From HNR sp040400085 (GTDB lineage Bacteria; Actinomycetota; Actinomycetes; Actinomycetales; Microbacteriaceae), in assembly GCA_040400085.1 (NCBI GenBank), contig JBBAQX010000009.1, positions 1 through 64,000 of the forward strand: DNA of 64,000 nucleotides. The letters run 5' to 3'. The notes under the pieces are model-generated. The model had not been told where the DNA came from and did no database searches. It was given only the letters and a program-made list of their open reading frames with translations. Shown piece by piece: positions 33,681-42,390 of the stretch (its first letter is position 1; each line of letters starts with the position of its first letter). Both the position numbers and the translations under genes were made by a program.

Positions 33681-35006
33681 CTACGAGTCGGCCAGCAGGC
33701 TCAGCGGAAGGTCGCGCCCGGCGATGCGCTCCGCAGCGCGGTGGCCCGACAAAAGCGCCGCCGTCACGGTAGCCGGATCGTCACCCCAGGTTGCCTCCCC
33801 CGCGATGTGGAGCACACCATCGACTGGGGTGGCCAGACGTTCGTGGTCCTCGATCTCGGAACCAACCGTCATATACGCATACGATCCGCGCGCAAACGGG
33901 TCGTCCCGCCAATTCGTCACGCTCACCCGCGTGGGCGGCTCGACCTTATCGCCATAGATATCCCGTAGCGCAGACAGCACCGAGTCGACCAGCTGAGCCT
34001 CGCTCCACCCGCGGGTCTCCACCGCGGCAGGTCCCGCCGCAAAGGTCAGGAGCGCCGGAACGCCATCTATCGCCGTCAGGTCGTACCAGGAATGCCACCA
34101 CACGCTGCCCTCGCCCTGCCAGCGGATCGCATACACCCCGTCGTCCCAGAACTTCGTCGGGAACCGCAGAATAATCTTCTCAAAGTTATTCATCTCGAGA
34201 CGCTCAAGCGCCCCACTCACGGGCTCGGGCAGCGGCGGCGTGATCACAAACTCCTCCGATTTCAGCACGCCGACCGGAACCGTAACCACCGCACGATCGG
34301 CGGAAACCTGGCCACGATCCGTCGTCACGAGCACACCAGCCGATGACCGTTCAATGTGGCTGACGACGTGCTCGAGCCGAACATCCACCCCCATCGATAG
34401 CCGCGTCGCCAGCACGTCGTACCCGTCGGGGAAAACGACCTCGTCGCCCTCGATAGCGTCGCTGTCTAGCCCGTGCGCGTCAAGCCCGCCTGCCCACACG
34501 CCGTATTGTTCCTCGGCGCGATGCCTCAGGAACTCGCGGACGCGTTCTGCGCGTTCGGGATCCCAGCCGAGCCGCGCGATCGCTGCCTCTACGGCATCCT
34601 GAAAAGAGGTTTCGGGCGCGGCATCGGCGATCACGGCCACGAGCTGGTCATCAACAGATTGGATGTCCGCCACAAATGCGTCGACAACCTCGGCAGACAG
34701 TCGGTCGCCTTCCGGGCCGTAATAGGCGATGGGGCGGCCGCCGGGCTGGTAGCTGCCCACCGTAAATTCGTGGGTCCGCATGTCGAACATCTGGGCAACC
34801 TCGGCGAGCGGGCTGTCCCCGATCCCGTGAATCCACGACGCGCCAAGATCCGTGGTGGTGCCTTCCACACGATCCGTGTGAACCCGGCCACCGACACGGT
34901 CCCTCGCTTCAAGCACCACAACACTGTGCCCCGAACGGACAAGAAGTTTAGCCGCGGTGAGACCAGCTACCCCAGCACCGACAATAACAACATCGTAATT
35001 TTCCAC
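33681..35006 (-). CDS. Flavin monoamine oxidase family protein
   Basis: A 441-aa FAD enzyme in canonical order: N-terminal Rossmann GAGVAGL (residue about 10), E33, RVGGR (about 38), DLGASWIHG, central substrate domain, and C-terminal FAD motif HIAGEATWGDDPATVTAALLSG near 405. No signal peptide, so it is cytosolic. Relatives oxidise polyamines, tryptamine or lysine-type amines; the substrate cannot be told. It is monocistronic-looking, flanked by a long hairpin upstream and the 19-bp array downstream. Confidence 0.88.
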   Translation of the reverse strand: MENYDVVIVGAGVAGLTAAKLLVRSGHSVVVLEARDRVGGRVHTDRVEGTTTDLGASWIHGIGDSPLAEVAQMFDMRTHEFTVGSYQPGGRPIAYYGPEGDRLSAEVVDAFVADIQSVDDQLVAVIADAAPETSFQDAVEAAIARLGWDPERAERVREFLRHRAEEQYGVWAGGLDAHGLDSDAIEGDEVVFPDGYDVLATRLSMGVDVRLEHVVSHIERSSAGVLVTTDRGQVSADRAVVTVPVGVLKSEEFVITPPLPEPVSGALERLEMNNFEKIILRFPTKFWDDGVYAIRWQGEGSVWWHSWYDLTAIDGVPALLTFAAGPAAVETRGWSEAQLVDSVLSALRDIYGDKVEPPTRVSVTNWRDDPFARGSYAYMTVGSEIEDHERLATPVDGVLHIAGEATWGDDPATVTAALLSGHRAAERIAGRDLPLSLLADS

Positions 35007-35062
35007 AGACTAATACTATCCGCAATGCCCCGATGACTCGGGCCGGGAAAATGCCAGTTTTG

Positions 35063-35127
35063 CAATCAGGTGGCCACAAATGACGTGATTTCCCTCGAAT
35101 TTCACGTCATTTGTGGCCACCTGATTG
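35063..35127. repeat. Long perfect inverted repeat, 26-bp arms, 13-base loop
   Basis: Arms 35063-35088 and 35102-35127 are exact reverse complements (core GGTGGCCACAAATGACGTGA). They lie between the stop of the surface protein and the start of the amine oxidase gene, both on the minus strand. No T-run follows on either strand, so it is a poor intrinsic terminator. It may be a MITE remnant, a protein site or a structured RNA. Confidence 0.8.
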
Positions 35128-35166
35128 TGCAATGACCCTCAGTATCATACCTGAGGCATCGGAAAA

Positions 35167-37134
35167 CTAGAGCTTGCGGTAAGCCTTCGCTGCCCGTCTA
35201 TGCGCAACAACGAACCCTAGCCCGAGCATTATGAGCGGAACAGCCACGGCAAGATACCCGTCAGTCTCGCTACCCGTGCTCGCAAGGCTGCCGCTGGCGG
35301 CGACAATCTCGATATTATCCCAGCCGATGAGAGCCCCCGACGCAGAGGTCACCGCGAGGCGATGCTGCCCAATCGAGGCGTTCTGCGGGATGGTCACACG
35401 GACACTCCCCGTTGCACTTACGGCTTCATGCGCCACGTGGGTCGGTGTTGAGTACATCCACACGTCGACTATCTGACTCGTGCTAGCCATTCCAACCGTC
35501 AGGGTGATTGTCTCACCGGGACGGGCGGTGGCAGGCGAGGAGACGGATCCGCGAGCGGTTTCCGCCAACTTATCGACCGACGGAGCAACTGGATCTGTGG
35601 ACGGGGTTGGCGTCGGCGTCGGCGTCGGCGTCGGGTCCACGGGATCAACAGGATCAACAGGCTCAACAGGCTCAACAGGCTTAGTGGTGCAATCAATCGA
35701 TCCAGCCCTCAGAGCGTGGAGCCCCGTGTTGTTATCGTCTGCATAGTAGACGGGCTTGGTGCCGTTCACGCACAGCTCTTGGGGAGCCATGGCAAAGCCC
35801 TCATTATTCAGATTCGCCATGCCCGTTGGACGCTCATAAAGGCTGGTAGCGGTGAACGAACCCTTATTGGCACCCGTGCTTGCCACATCGAATGTAGCCG
35901 TTTGCCCGTTACAGGTGTCATCACATACAACCCAGAGAGCTTGGCGTTCAGCATCATACTCAAGATCCATTACACCGGGAAAACCGCTGGCAAACGAAGC
36001 AACCCGGTGGAAAGCCGACCCTGATTGATCGAGCGCGTACGCATAAACCATCCCGTTCGCCTCAAGTCCTACGAAAAACAACCCGTTACCGTGGTTGGCA
36101 TAGGAGGCCGGATCGTACGGCTTGCCGGTTGACTGGTCAACGAATCCCTTCTTCACCAAGTCGGCGTCGGCAATCCACTCGATAGCTTCGAGCCCGCTGT
36201 TCGGGGCAATCGCGGGCAGGTCAGCCGCCAGGTTCCACTCGCTCGTGGCGTTCAAGGCGGAGTTCCCTGCCGTGACATTGTAGCGAAGCACGGAGGGGCG
36301 GCTCACTGAACTAACGGAGTTGTTCCGCTCAGTGGAGACGAAGATCCCACCCGACTCCCCGGCATCCGTCAGCGCGACGCCCTCGGCATCAACGTCACCT
36401 GTCCCATCAGAGTAATGCAGAACCCGGCCGGTCTCCCAGCCAGCATCGGCGGGCACCCACCGAGTGCCATCCCAGAGAAGACGGTATAGGGTTCCCACGC
36501 CATTCTTTACAGCCCACATTGTCCCAGGCGTAGCCTTACCCGAGGGCTCGTATGCCAACCCGCTCATATTGCCCCCGAAGAGACCACTTTCGTCCACGGT
36601 AACGACCTCGGAATTCCCCGGCCAGGGCTGAGCAACCGGTCCGACCGGCGGCTCTGTCGCTGTGCAATCGTTTGCTGTTCCTTTAGTGGAACTCGAGGTG
36701 ATCGCAAACGAACCCGTTCCGTCGGGGCAGCGCCCGTAGGTGGTCGCAGCGTGACTGGTCCAGCTGTACTGATCAACAATGGTCACGCCGTCCGGAGCAA
36801 AAAGACGCGCAGAATCAGCGGCCCCGAGTCCGAAAACTGGGTCAACATCGAGCGCGATGTATCCGTCCGCAGGGATGGTCGTGGCGGCAGGGACAGTGAA
36901 GACGTGGCTGTCGTCGTTATCCTTCACAACATACCCCGAGGCGTCGAACGCCTGACTGGTCAGGTTCTTGATCTCGACCCAGTCGCCAGGTGTCCCGCCG
37001 CTGGACTCAACCTCGTTGATGACGACAGTCGGGACTTCGACAGCCTCAGCAGGCTGCACAGAGGGAGAAATCGTGCTTGCGAGAGCAACGCTCGCGCCGA
37101 CAAGAAAAAATAACAGGTTACGGCCCAGGGCCAT
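35167..37134 (-). CDS. Sortase-anchored surface protein with lamin-tail and beta-propeller domains
   Basis: A 655-aa secreted protein. The ATG at 37134 has AAGGAG upstream. A signal peptide (to about residue 32) is followed by a lamin-tail domain (TVVINEVESSGGTPGDWVEIKN, about 37-155). Then comes a SdiA-regulated/esterase-like beta-propeller (about 170-470) with NEGFAMAP. A proline-acid repeat (PVEPVDPVDPVDPTPTPTP), a C-terminal Ig-like domain, and the sorting signal LASTG with hydrophobic helix and RRAAKAYRKL tail follow. LAxTG is the class E sortase motif of actinobacteria. It may bind or cleave extracellular nucleic acid or phosphate esters; this is inference. Confidence 0.8.
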   Translation of the reverse strand: MALGRNLLFFLVGASVALASTISPSVQPAEAVEVPTVVINEVESSGGTPGDWVEIKNLTSQAFDASGYVVKDNDDSHVFTVPAATTIPADGYIALDVDPVFGLGAADSARLFAPDGVTIVDQYSWTSHAATTYGRCPDGTGSFAITSSSTKGTANDCTATEPPVGPVAQPWPGNSEVVTVDESGLFGGNMSGLAYEPSGKATPGTMWAVKNGVGTLYRLLWDGTRWVPADAGWETGRVLHYSDGTGDVDAEGVALTDAGESGGIFVSTERNNSVSSVSRPSVLRYNVTAGNSALNATSEWNLAADLPAIAPNSGLEAIEWIADADLVKKGFVDQSTGKPYDPASYANHGNGLFFVGLEANGMVYAYALDQSGSAFHRVASFASGFPGVMDLEYDAERQALWVVCDDTCNGQTATFDVASTGANKGSFTATSLYERPTGMANLNNEGFAMAPQELCVNGTKPVYYADDNNTGLHALRAGSIDCTTKPVEPVEPVDPVDPVDPTPTPTPTPTPSTDPVAPSVDKLAETARGSVSSPATARPGETITLTVGMASTSQIVDVWMYSTPTHVAHEAVSATGSVRVTIPQNASIGQHRLAVTSASGALIGWDNIEIVAASGSLASTGSETDGYLAVAVPLIMLGLGFVVAHRRAAKAYRKL

Positions 37135-37266
37135 GGTGCAGCTCCTTAAAGTGTGAACATACGGCAACCCTCATCATGCCCACCCAGGTGAAACAGATAA
37201 TGAACCACAAGTAAACTACGCATGCCGATACGCCACAGCCCCAGAACGACGCTGCTTACGACCGAA

Positions 37267-37279
37267 CTGCCGACGGCAG
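37267..37279. promoter_or_regulatory. Candidate Clp regulator site upstream of clpP pair
   Basis: CTGCCGACGGCAG is a palindrome around a central base, and GAACTGCCG occurs twice here (37264-37272 and 37279-37287). It lies 57 bases before the first clpP start and could bind the ClgR/PopR-like protein encoded downstream. Confidence 0.4.
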
Positions 37280-37335
37280 AACTGCCGGGAGCAGCATCCG
37301 CTCAATTGAGCACCCCCGGCGGGCACAGTGGAAAC

Positions 37336-37998
37336 ATGACTGATAACCCGAAAATCCCACTCTTCACCGAACGCGTGCGCGGCGAACTCCTCGAGCAACG
37401 CGTGCTCGTACTCGACGGACCGCTCGACGACGACAACGGCACGCTCCTGGCGACCCAGCTGATCGCGCTGGCGACCGAGGACGCTAGCTCAGACATCAAC
37501 CTATGGATCCACTCCCCCGGCGGATCGGTGCCAGCCATGCTCGCGATTCGCGATGTGATGCGCCTGATCCCGAACGATGTTTCCACGCTCGTGCTCGGCA
37601 TCGCGTATAGCGCCGGGCAATTCCTGCTCTCGTCGGGGACCCCGGGGAAACGGCTCGCACTGCCCCACTCCCGCGTCCTAATGCACCAGGGTTCCGCTGG
37701 TATCGGAGGAACCGCGACGGATATCGCGCTGCAAGCTGACGACCTCCGTCACACCCGCGACACCGTGCTCGGGCTCATCGCCGATGATACCGGGCAACCG
37801 CTCGAGCGGATCTTCGAAGACTCTCTGCACGACCACTGGTACACGGCCGAAGAGGCCCGCGAGTACGGGTTCGTCGATGCCATCGTGCGGGACTTCGAGA
37901 CCATAAAGCCGCGCGGCCGCGTTCAGGCAGGCTTCACGACCTCAACAATGACAGGCGCAACAACGCCAGGAACGACAGCGGGAAAGGCAGCGCGATGA
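37336..37998 (+). CDS. clpP: ClpP-family protease subunit, accessory pair first member
   Basis: The 220-aa cytosolic serine protease subunit starts at the ATG at 37336; 38 upstream in-frame codons lack family support. Ser in AYSAGQFLLSSG, His in RVLMHQG and Asp in HDHWYTAEEA give a complete catalytic triad. GSAGIGG is the handle region. A 25-residue C-terminal Thr/Ala-rich tail is unusual. Its stop overlaps the second clpP by four bases. This pair is probably additional to a housekeeping clpP1P2 located beside clpX elsewhere. Confidence 0.88.
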   Translation: MTDNPKIPLFTERVRGELLEQRVLVLDGPLDDDNGTLLATQLIALATEDASSDINLWIHSPGGSVPAMLAIRDVMRLIPNDVSTLVLGIAYSAGQFLLSSGTPGKRLALPHSRVLMHQGSAGIGGTATDIALQADDLRHTRDTVLGLIADDTGQPLERIFEDSLHDHWYTAEEAREYGFVDAIVRDFETIKPRGRVQAGFTTSTMTGATTPGTTAGKAAR

Positions 37999-38582
37999 GC
38001 AGTTACACGATCCCCAACGTCATCACCCAGAATCCGCGGGGCGAGAGAATAATGGATGTCTATTCTCACCTTCTCACGGAACGCATCATTTACCTGGGCA
38101 CGGCAATCGACGCTGGCGTGGCCAACGCCCTGATCGCGCAGATGCTCTACCTCGAGTCGAGCAGCCCCGACGCCGATATCCGGCTCTACATCAATTGCGA
38201 GGGCGGCGACCCCAGCGCGATGCTGGCGATCTATGACACGATGCGCTACATCCGTCCTGCCGTCGCGACGAGCTGTGTCGGACAGGCCGTCTCCGTCGGA
38301 GCAGTGCTGCTGGCGGCGGGCGCTGAGGGAAAACGTGCGGCGCTCCCCCACGCGCGCGTGATCCTTCATCAGCCGGCGGCACAGGGACGCGGGGCAATCC
38401 CCGATCTGATCTTGCAGGCCGACGAACTCGTACGCATCCGCACCGACATGGAGAGCGTACTCTCCCGGCACAGCGGCCAAAGCGTCGAGACGCTGCGGGC
38501 CGACACCGGGCACGATCGTATTTTCACGGCGAGCGCCGCCCGCGACTACGGCCTGATCGACCACGTCATCGAGGAGCGGTAG
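37995..38582 (+). CDS. clpP: ClpP-family protease subunit, accessory pair second member
   Basis: The 195-aa subunit has Ser in GQAVSVGAVLLAAG, His in RVILHQPAAQG and Asp in HDRIFTAS, so it is catalytically complete. YLGTAIDAGVANALIAQMLYLES is the typical N-terminal interface. It is coupled to the first clpP and presumably forms mixed rings with it. No Clp ATPase gene is adjacent. Confidence 0.9.
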   Translation: MSSYTIPNVITQNPRGERIMDVYSHLLTERIIYLGTAIDAGVANALIAQMLYLESSSPDADIRLYINCEGGDPSAMLAIYDTMRYIRPAVATSCVGQAVSVGAVLLAAGAEGKRAALPHARVILHQPAAQGRGAIPDLILQADELVRIRTDMESVLSRHSGQSVETLRADTGHDRIFTASAARDYGLIDHVIEER

Positions 38583-38605
38583 CCGGCGGGCGTAGACCGT
38601 AAATG

Positions 38606-38965
38606 CTAAGCGGCGAGCGCGAACGCCGCCTGGCAATTCGCGCCGACAGCCGATCCAAACCGGAGGTTCTCGGACACGGCAAGCGCGAGGTCCGCGAGGC
38701 TCAGGTCAAGGGCGCCAGCGACCGCCGCGATCATTTCGCTCGACGGTTCCTTCACCCCGCGCTCCATCTCGGAGAGGTACTGCGGAGAGACCCCGGCCCG
38801 GATCGCTGTCTCGGCCTGGGTCTCCTCGCGTTCGAGGCGGGAGCGCCTCAGCTGGTCGCCCACCATGTGGCGCCAGAGCGGTTCGGGCTGGGAGTTGTGG
38901 GCAGCATCCGTTTCTCGTGATGCGTCGTCGGAGGGGGCCGCGCTGCTAAAGGTTGAATCTGACAT
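38606..38965 (-). CDS. XRE-family regulator, ClgR/PopR-like
   Basis: The 119-aa protein has an unstructured N-terminus and a helix-turn-helix at about 40-95 (ETQAETAIRAGVSPQYLSEMERGVKEPSSEMIAAVAGAL). The YLSE-ERG-KE-SSE pattern is the mark of ClgR/PopR, activators of clpP genes. Its C-terminus ends FALAA, resembling the C-terminal Ala-Ala signals by which such activators are degraded by Clp. It is convergent with the clpP pair, 23 bases away, where Streptomyces has popR downstream in the same direction. Confidence 0.75.
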   Translation of the reverse strand: MSDSTFSSAAPSDDASRETDAAHNSQPEPLWRHMVGDQLRRSRLEREETQAETAIRAGVSPQYLSEMERGVKEPSSEMIAAVAGALDLSLADLALAVSENLRFGSAVGANCQAAFALAA

Positions 38966-39050
38966 ACCTCATCGTAAATCGGGCATACGCGAAAGACCGG
39001 CCATTCTGCCGAGAGCAGAACAAAGCACCGACTCACAAAGGCAATCCCGG

Positions 39051-40478
39051 TTACGCACGAAATGCGTCAAGAGCGGCAAGGGCGTCGGCTAGCACATCCT
39101 GATCCGACAGTTGAGAAAGACCAGCTGCGGTCTCACCGCCGACAAGCCCCATCAGCAAGGGCTCGCCAATAAAGGGATGCAGGTTCACCCACTCCGACCA
39201 GGCTCGCGACCCAGCCGCTACCATAAATTGCGCGGGGTCACCGGCCCAAAACGGTGTGTCGAAGCGCAGCCAGAGCTTCTCGAGAACGCCCATCCCGAGC
39301 CGCTCGATAGCCTGCGTATGCCCGCCGGGAAGCGGAGGATCGAACGTCACAGAACCGGCCTTCAACACGCCAAGCGGAACCGTCACGATCACGCGATCGA
39401 CGTTCAGTGAGGAGCCATCGGCAACGAAAATGTCAATGCCAGTCGAGCCGTACGCCACCCGAGTAATCCTAGAGTTCAGCCTGACGTCGATCCCATTCAG
39501 CAGGCCTTCGACTACGCGCTGGTACCCGCCCAATACCAGGTGGTCGTCGCCGTCGCTTCCCTCTTCCTGTCCCCACCATGCGGAGAGCTGCCCGGCCGAC
39601 GCGCCATACTCGTTCTCGACGTCAGTCGTGAGCGACAGATCAAGCACCTCGGCGGCGGACAACCCCGCGCGTCCCACCTCTACCTCGTCCAGAGCATCGC
39701 TTTCACGCAACGCATCCGCATAGGATACGTCCGCATCTTGTTCTTCCGCCCATGCGATCGAGGTCTCCTGAGCGGCGTCGGTTGACATCCCGCGAGTGTT
39801 AATATCCGCCGACGAGTCTTCGCGCCGCAGCCGCACATCGTCGTAGTCAAACGGGGCCGTGTCAACCCCGGCTACTCTCACCAGCTGCAATAGATCCGAT
39901 GCGGTGATATCGTGTACCCAGGACGCACCCAGGTCGAGAGGAACCGGCCACTCAGGCGAGGTCAGCGTAGCCGTGCGCCCGCCGACCCTGTCCCGACCCT
40001 CAAGCACAATAACCTGAAATCCGGCATCGGCCAGGGCCTTTGCCGCTGCAGCCCCCGCGATCCCAGCCCCTATCACGGCCATCCTCTGTCCCCCACCGGC
40101 TGCGAGCTTAGTAATCACATCGGCGGCCGCCAGACCGGATGCCTTCGCTCCGTTCACCGTACTCGGATGCGCAGCATCGGTCGCCTCCCCGGCAAAAAAC
40201 AGCTGATCGCTAACGGGGATGCCCAACGCGGCTCGATCATCGGGGGTCGCCCCTACCGGCAGGTACGAGTAGGACCCCAAACTGAACGGGTCGCTGAGCC
40301 AGGACGTACGAAACGAGGCGAGCGGGCGGAGGGGCTGCCGTCCGCCTGCTGGCGACAACGAGCATCCCACAATCGAGCCGAGGCAGCCTGCCGCCACAGT
40401 CAACCCGGCGGCCCGCAACAGCCCCCGCCTGCTCAGGCCTGCGCTGCCACACTCAAAACCGTCGCTAACCGTTCGCAT
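39051..40478 (-). CDS. Circularly permuted flavin amine oxidase, Tat-exported
   Basis: A 475-aa FAD enzyme whose blocks are in rotated order. Residues 15-39 are a twin-arginine signal (SRRGLLRAAG) with a possible lipobox ending GC (Cys 39). Residues about 54-122 are the segment normally at the C-terminus (SFRTSWLSDPFSLGSYSYLP; FFAGEATDAAHPSTVNG). Then follow the Rossmann GAGIAG (137-142), E160, RVGGRT (165-170), DLGASWVHD and the substrate domain, ending DALAALDAFRA. That is exactly where canonical proteins, such as that at 33681-35006, continue into the FRTSWLSDPF-like block. All FAD motifs are present, so it should fold. Substrate is unknown. Confidence 0.85.
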   Translation of the reverse strand: MRTVSDGFECGSAGLSRRGLLRAAGLTVAAGCLGSIVGCSLSPAGGRQPLRPLASFRTSWLSDPFSLGSYSYLPVGATPDDRAALGIPVSDQLFFAGEATDAAHPSTVNGAKASGLAAADVITKLAAGGGQRMAVIGAGIAGAAAAKALADAGFQVIVLEGRDRVGGRTATLTSPEWPVPLDLGASWVHDITASDLLQLVRVAGVDTAPFDYDDVRLRREDSSADINTRGMSTDAAQETSIAWAEEQDADVSYADALRESDALDEVEVGRAGLSAAEVLDLSLTTDVENEYGASAGQLSAWWGQEEGSDGDDHLVLGGYQRVVEGLLNGIDVRLNSRITRVAYGSTGIDIFVADGSSLNVDRVIVTVPLGVLKAGSVTFDPPLPGGHTQAIERLGMGVLEKLWLRFDTPFWAGDPAQFMVAAGSRAWSEWVNLHPFIGEPLLMGLVGGETAAGLSQLSDQDVLADALAALDAFRA

Positions 40479-40514
40479 AGCAAACAGTGTAGACCCGTTG
40501 ATCTATAGATTTAC

Positions 40515-41396
40515 TTACTCAGCAGGAATTTCGATGCCGAAATTTTCAAGGGTGATGGCTTCGGGCTCCGGACCCCCGCGCTTATCGGTATCAAGCGCGT
40601 TGATCGCGGCAATCTGAGCCGCGGTTAGGGCGAAGTCAAACACATTGAAGTTCTCCTCGATCCGCTCCAGGCGAACCGACTTCGGGATCGCTGACCGCCC
40701 CTCTTGCAGGTGCCACCGCAGCATGACCTGGGCAGCGGATCGGCCGTGCTCCTCAGCAATCTGAAGAATCGTAGGGTCCTCGATTACACGTCCATGGCCA
40801 GTAACCCGATACGAGGTGATACCGCCGAGAGGCGACCACGCCTGCGTCAAGATGCCGCGTTCCGCATTTGCCATTCGAAGGTCTCGCTGAGAAAAATACG
40901 GATGCACCTCAATCTGGTTCACTGCTGGGGTAATTTCGGATTCAGCGAGCAGCGCGTCCAGGTGTTCCGGCATGAAGTTGCTGACACCGATGGAACGTAC
41001 AAGACCTCCCTCTAACAAGCGCTGCAGCGCGTGATATGCCTCTATTGTGCGGCCGAAATCGCTGGGCAGCGCCTGGTGCAGAAGAAGCAGATCAATAGTG
41101 TCGAACCCGAGCTTGTTCACCGACTTCTCGAAGCCACGCAAAGTCTCGTCATATCCGTAGTCACTGATCCAGATCTTAGTCTCAATGAAGACCTCTGATC
41201 GATCAACACCGGATGCGCGAATCGCCTCCCCCACCTGTCTTTCGTTGCCGTATCCCGCAGCGGTATCGATCAGCCTATATCCGGTGTGCAGCGCGTCAAC
41301 GACAGCCGCAGTCGTAACCTCAGGCGGAGTTTGGTAAACGCCAAAGCCAAGGAGGGGCATCTCAACACCGTTGTTTAAAGTTGTCGTTGTAGTCAT
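40515..41396 (-). CDS. Aldo/keto reductase
   Basis: A 293-aa cytosolic NADPH oxidoreductase. The catalytic tetrad is seen as Asp and Tyr in LIDTAAGYGNE, Lys in FIETKIW and His in LLLLHQAL. The NADPH site IPKSVRLERIEEN is at the C-terminal end. It belongs to the 2,5-diketo-gluconate reductase-like AKR5 group by N-terminal NNGVEMPLLGFGVYQ. It is divergent from the SecD-like lipoprotein gene. Confidence 0.92.
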   Translation of the reverse strand: MTTTTTLNNGVEMPLLGFGVYQTPPEVTTAAVVDALHTGYRLIDTAAGYGNERQVGEAIRASGVDRSEVFIETKIWISDYGYDETLRGFEKSVNKLGFDTIDLLLLHQALPSDFGRTIEAYHALQRLLEGGLVRSIGVSNFMPEHLDALLAESEITPAVNQIEVHPYFSQRDLRMANAERGILTQAWSPLGGITSYRVTGHGRVIEDPTILQIAEEHGRSAAQVMLRWHLQEGRSAIPKSVRLERIEENFNVFDFALTAAQIAAINALDTDKRGGPEPEAITLENFGIEIPAE

Positions 41397-41535
41397 CCTC
41401 CAACATTACGCTTATCAGATGAGGGACGGGCCATCGTTCTGGGATGTCCCAAACAGCTCCAGGATCGGCACGGATTGGGTAAGGGGCTGGCTCGTGTCAT
41501 ATCACTATCTACTTCACGCCGGTACCATTAGGGTC

Positions 41536-42351
41536 ATGCGCCGTTCACCTTTACAGAAAACCATCGGGTTCCTTTGCATGCTCACCCTCGGAGCCCTCCT
41601 ATCGGGGTGCAGCGTGAGCATCGTGAGCACAGGCACCTCCTCGACGGAGAATTCCGACGAAGAAAGCGCGGCTCCGCAAGGCAGCTCAACGGTGAATTTC
41701 CGTCCGGTTATTGTAGCCGGGGGCGCACTCGCCGCTCGCGATGCGTTCATATCCGCATCCGACCCAGTCCCGGACGTTGAGACGGCACTGGCTGACGCAG
41801 CCGCGAGCATCGGTCAGTCCATTACTGGGTCATACCCAGAGGTTGCGGCGGCGTGGCCCGATCTAGCTCAAGAGTTTCTAGACCTCGATTGCTATTCGTT
41901 CCTCGAACAGCCCGGACCTCCGGCTGACGACCCATCGACACCGCTGGTAACCTGTGACGCCGATGGGATAGCTAAGTACGTGCTCGGCCCGGCGGAGGTC
42001 GCAGGTTCTTCCATTACTTCGGCCACGGCGAGCAAGGCGAGCGATACCGACCCACAATGGGTCGTAAACCTTGCCCTCAATGAGGACGGAACTCAGGCGT
42101 TAGAATCGATGACTTCCCGCCTGGCGGGCCTGCAGTCGCAGGCCTCTCGTGACACCGACTCTGCAAACGAGAAACTTCAGCCTCTACTCCTAGAAGGATC
42201 ATCGGCGCTTACCAAGATGGCCATTACGCACAACAGCATCGTGTTATCAGCGCCACAGGTTCAAAACACTCTGAGTGACGGGAAGATAATGATCTCCGGG
42301 TCATTCACCTCTCAGCAGGCGAAAGACCTGGCGGGGCAACTCGCGGGCTGA
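41536..42351 (+). CDS. Lipoprotein with SecD P1-head-like domain
   Basis: The 271-aa protein starts at ATG 41536; TACCAT (41523-41528) lies seven bases upstream without a Shine-Dalgarno, so a leaderless start is likely. The signal has lipobox LSGC (Cys near 24). Residues about 130-265 contain YVLGPAEVAGSSITSATA and WVVNLALNEDGTQALESMT. This is the pattern of the SecDF P1 head subdomain, but the transmembrane part of SecD is absent. It may be a free-standing periplasmic-side chaperone-like domain. Confidence 0.72.
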   Translation: MRRSPLQKTIGFLCMLTLGALLSGCSVSIVSTGTSSTENSDEESAAPQGSSTVNFRPVIVAGGALAARDAFISASDPVPDVETALADAAASIGQSITGSYPEVAAAWPDLAQEFLDLDCYSFLEQPGPPADDPSTPLVTCDADGIAKYVLGPAEVAGSSITSATASKASDTDPQWVVNLALNEDGTQALESMTSRLAGLQSQASRDTDSANEKLQPLLLEGSSALTKMAITHNSIVLSAPQVQNTLSDGKIMISGSFTSQQAKDLAGQLAG

Positions 42352-42390
42352 GCTACCGGCGGTCCGCTCATGCCCAAATAAGGGCCTCCG

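Noticed and set aside
35630..35690. Short tandem repeats (GGCGTC and ACAGG-type) as a regulatory repeat
   Set aside because: They encode the Pro-Thr and Pro-Val-Asp linker of the surface protein and are explained by it.
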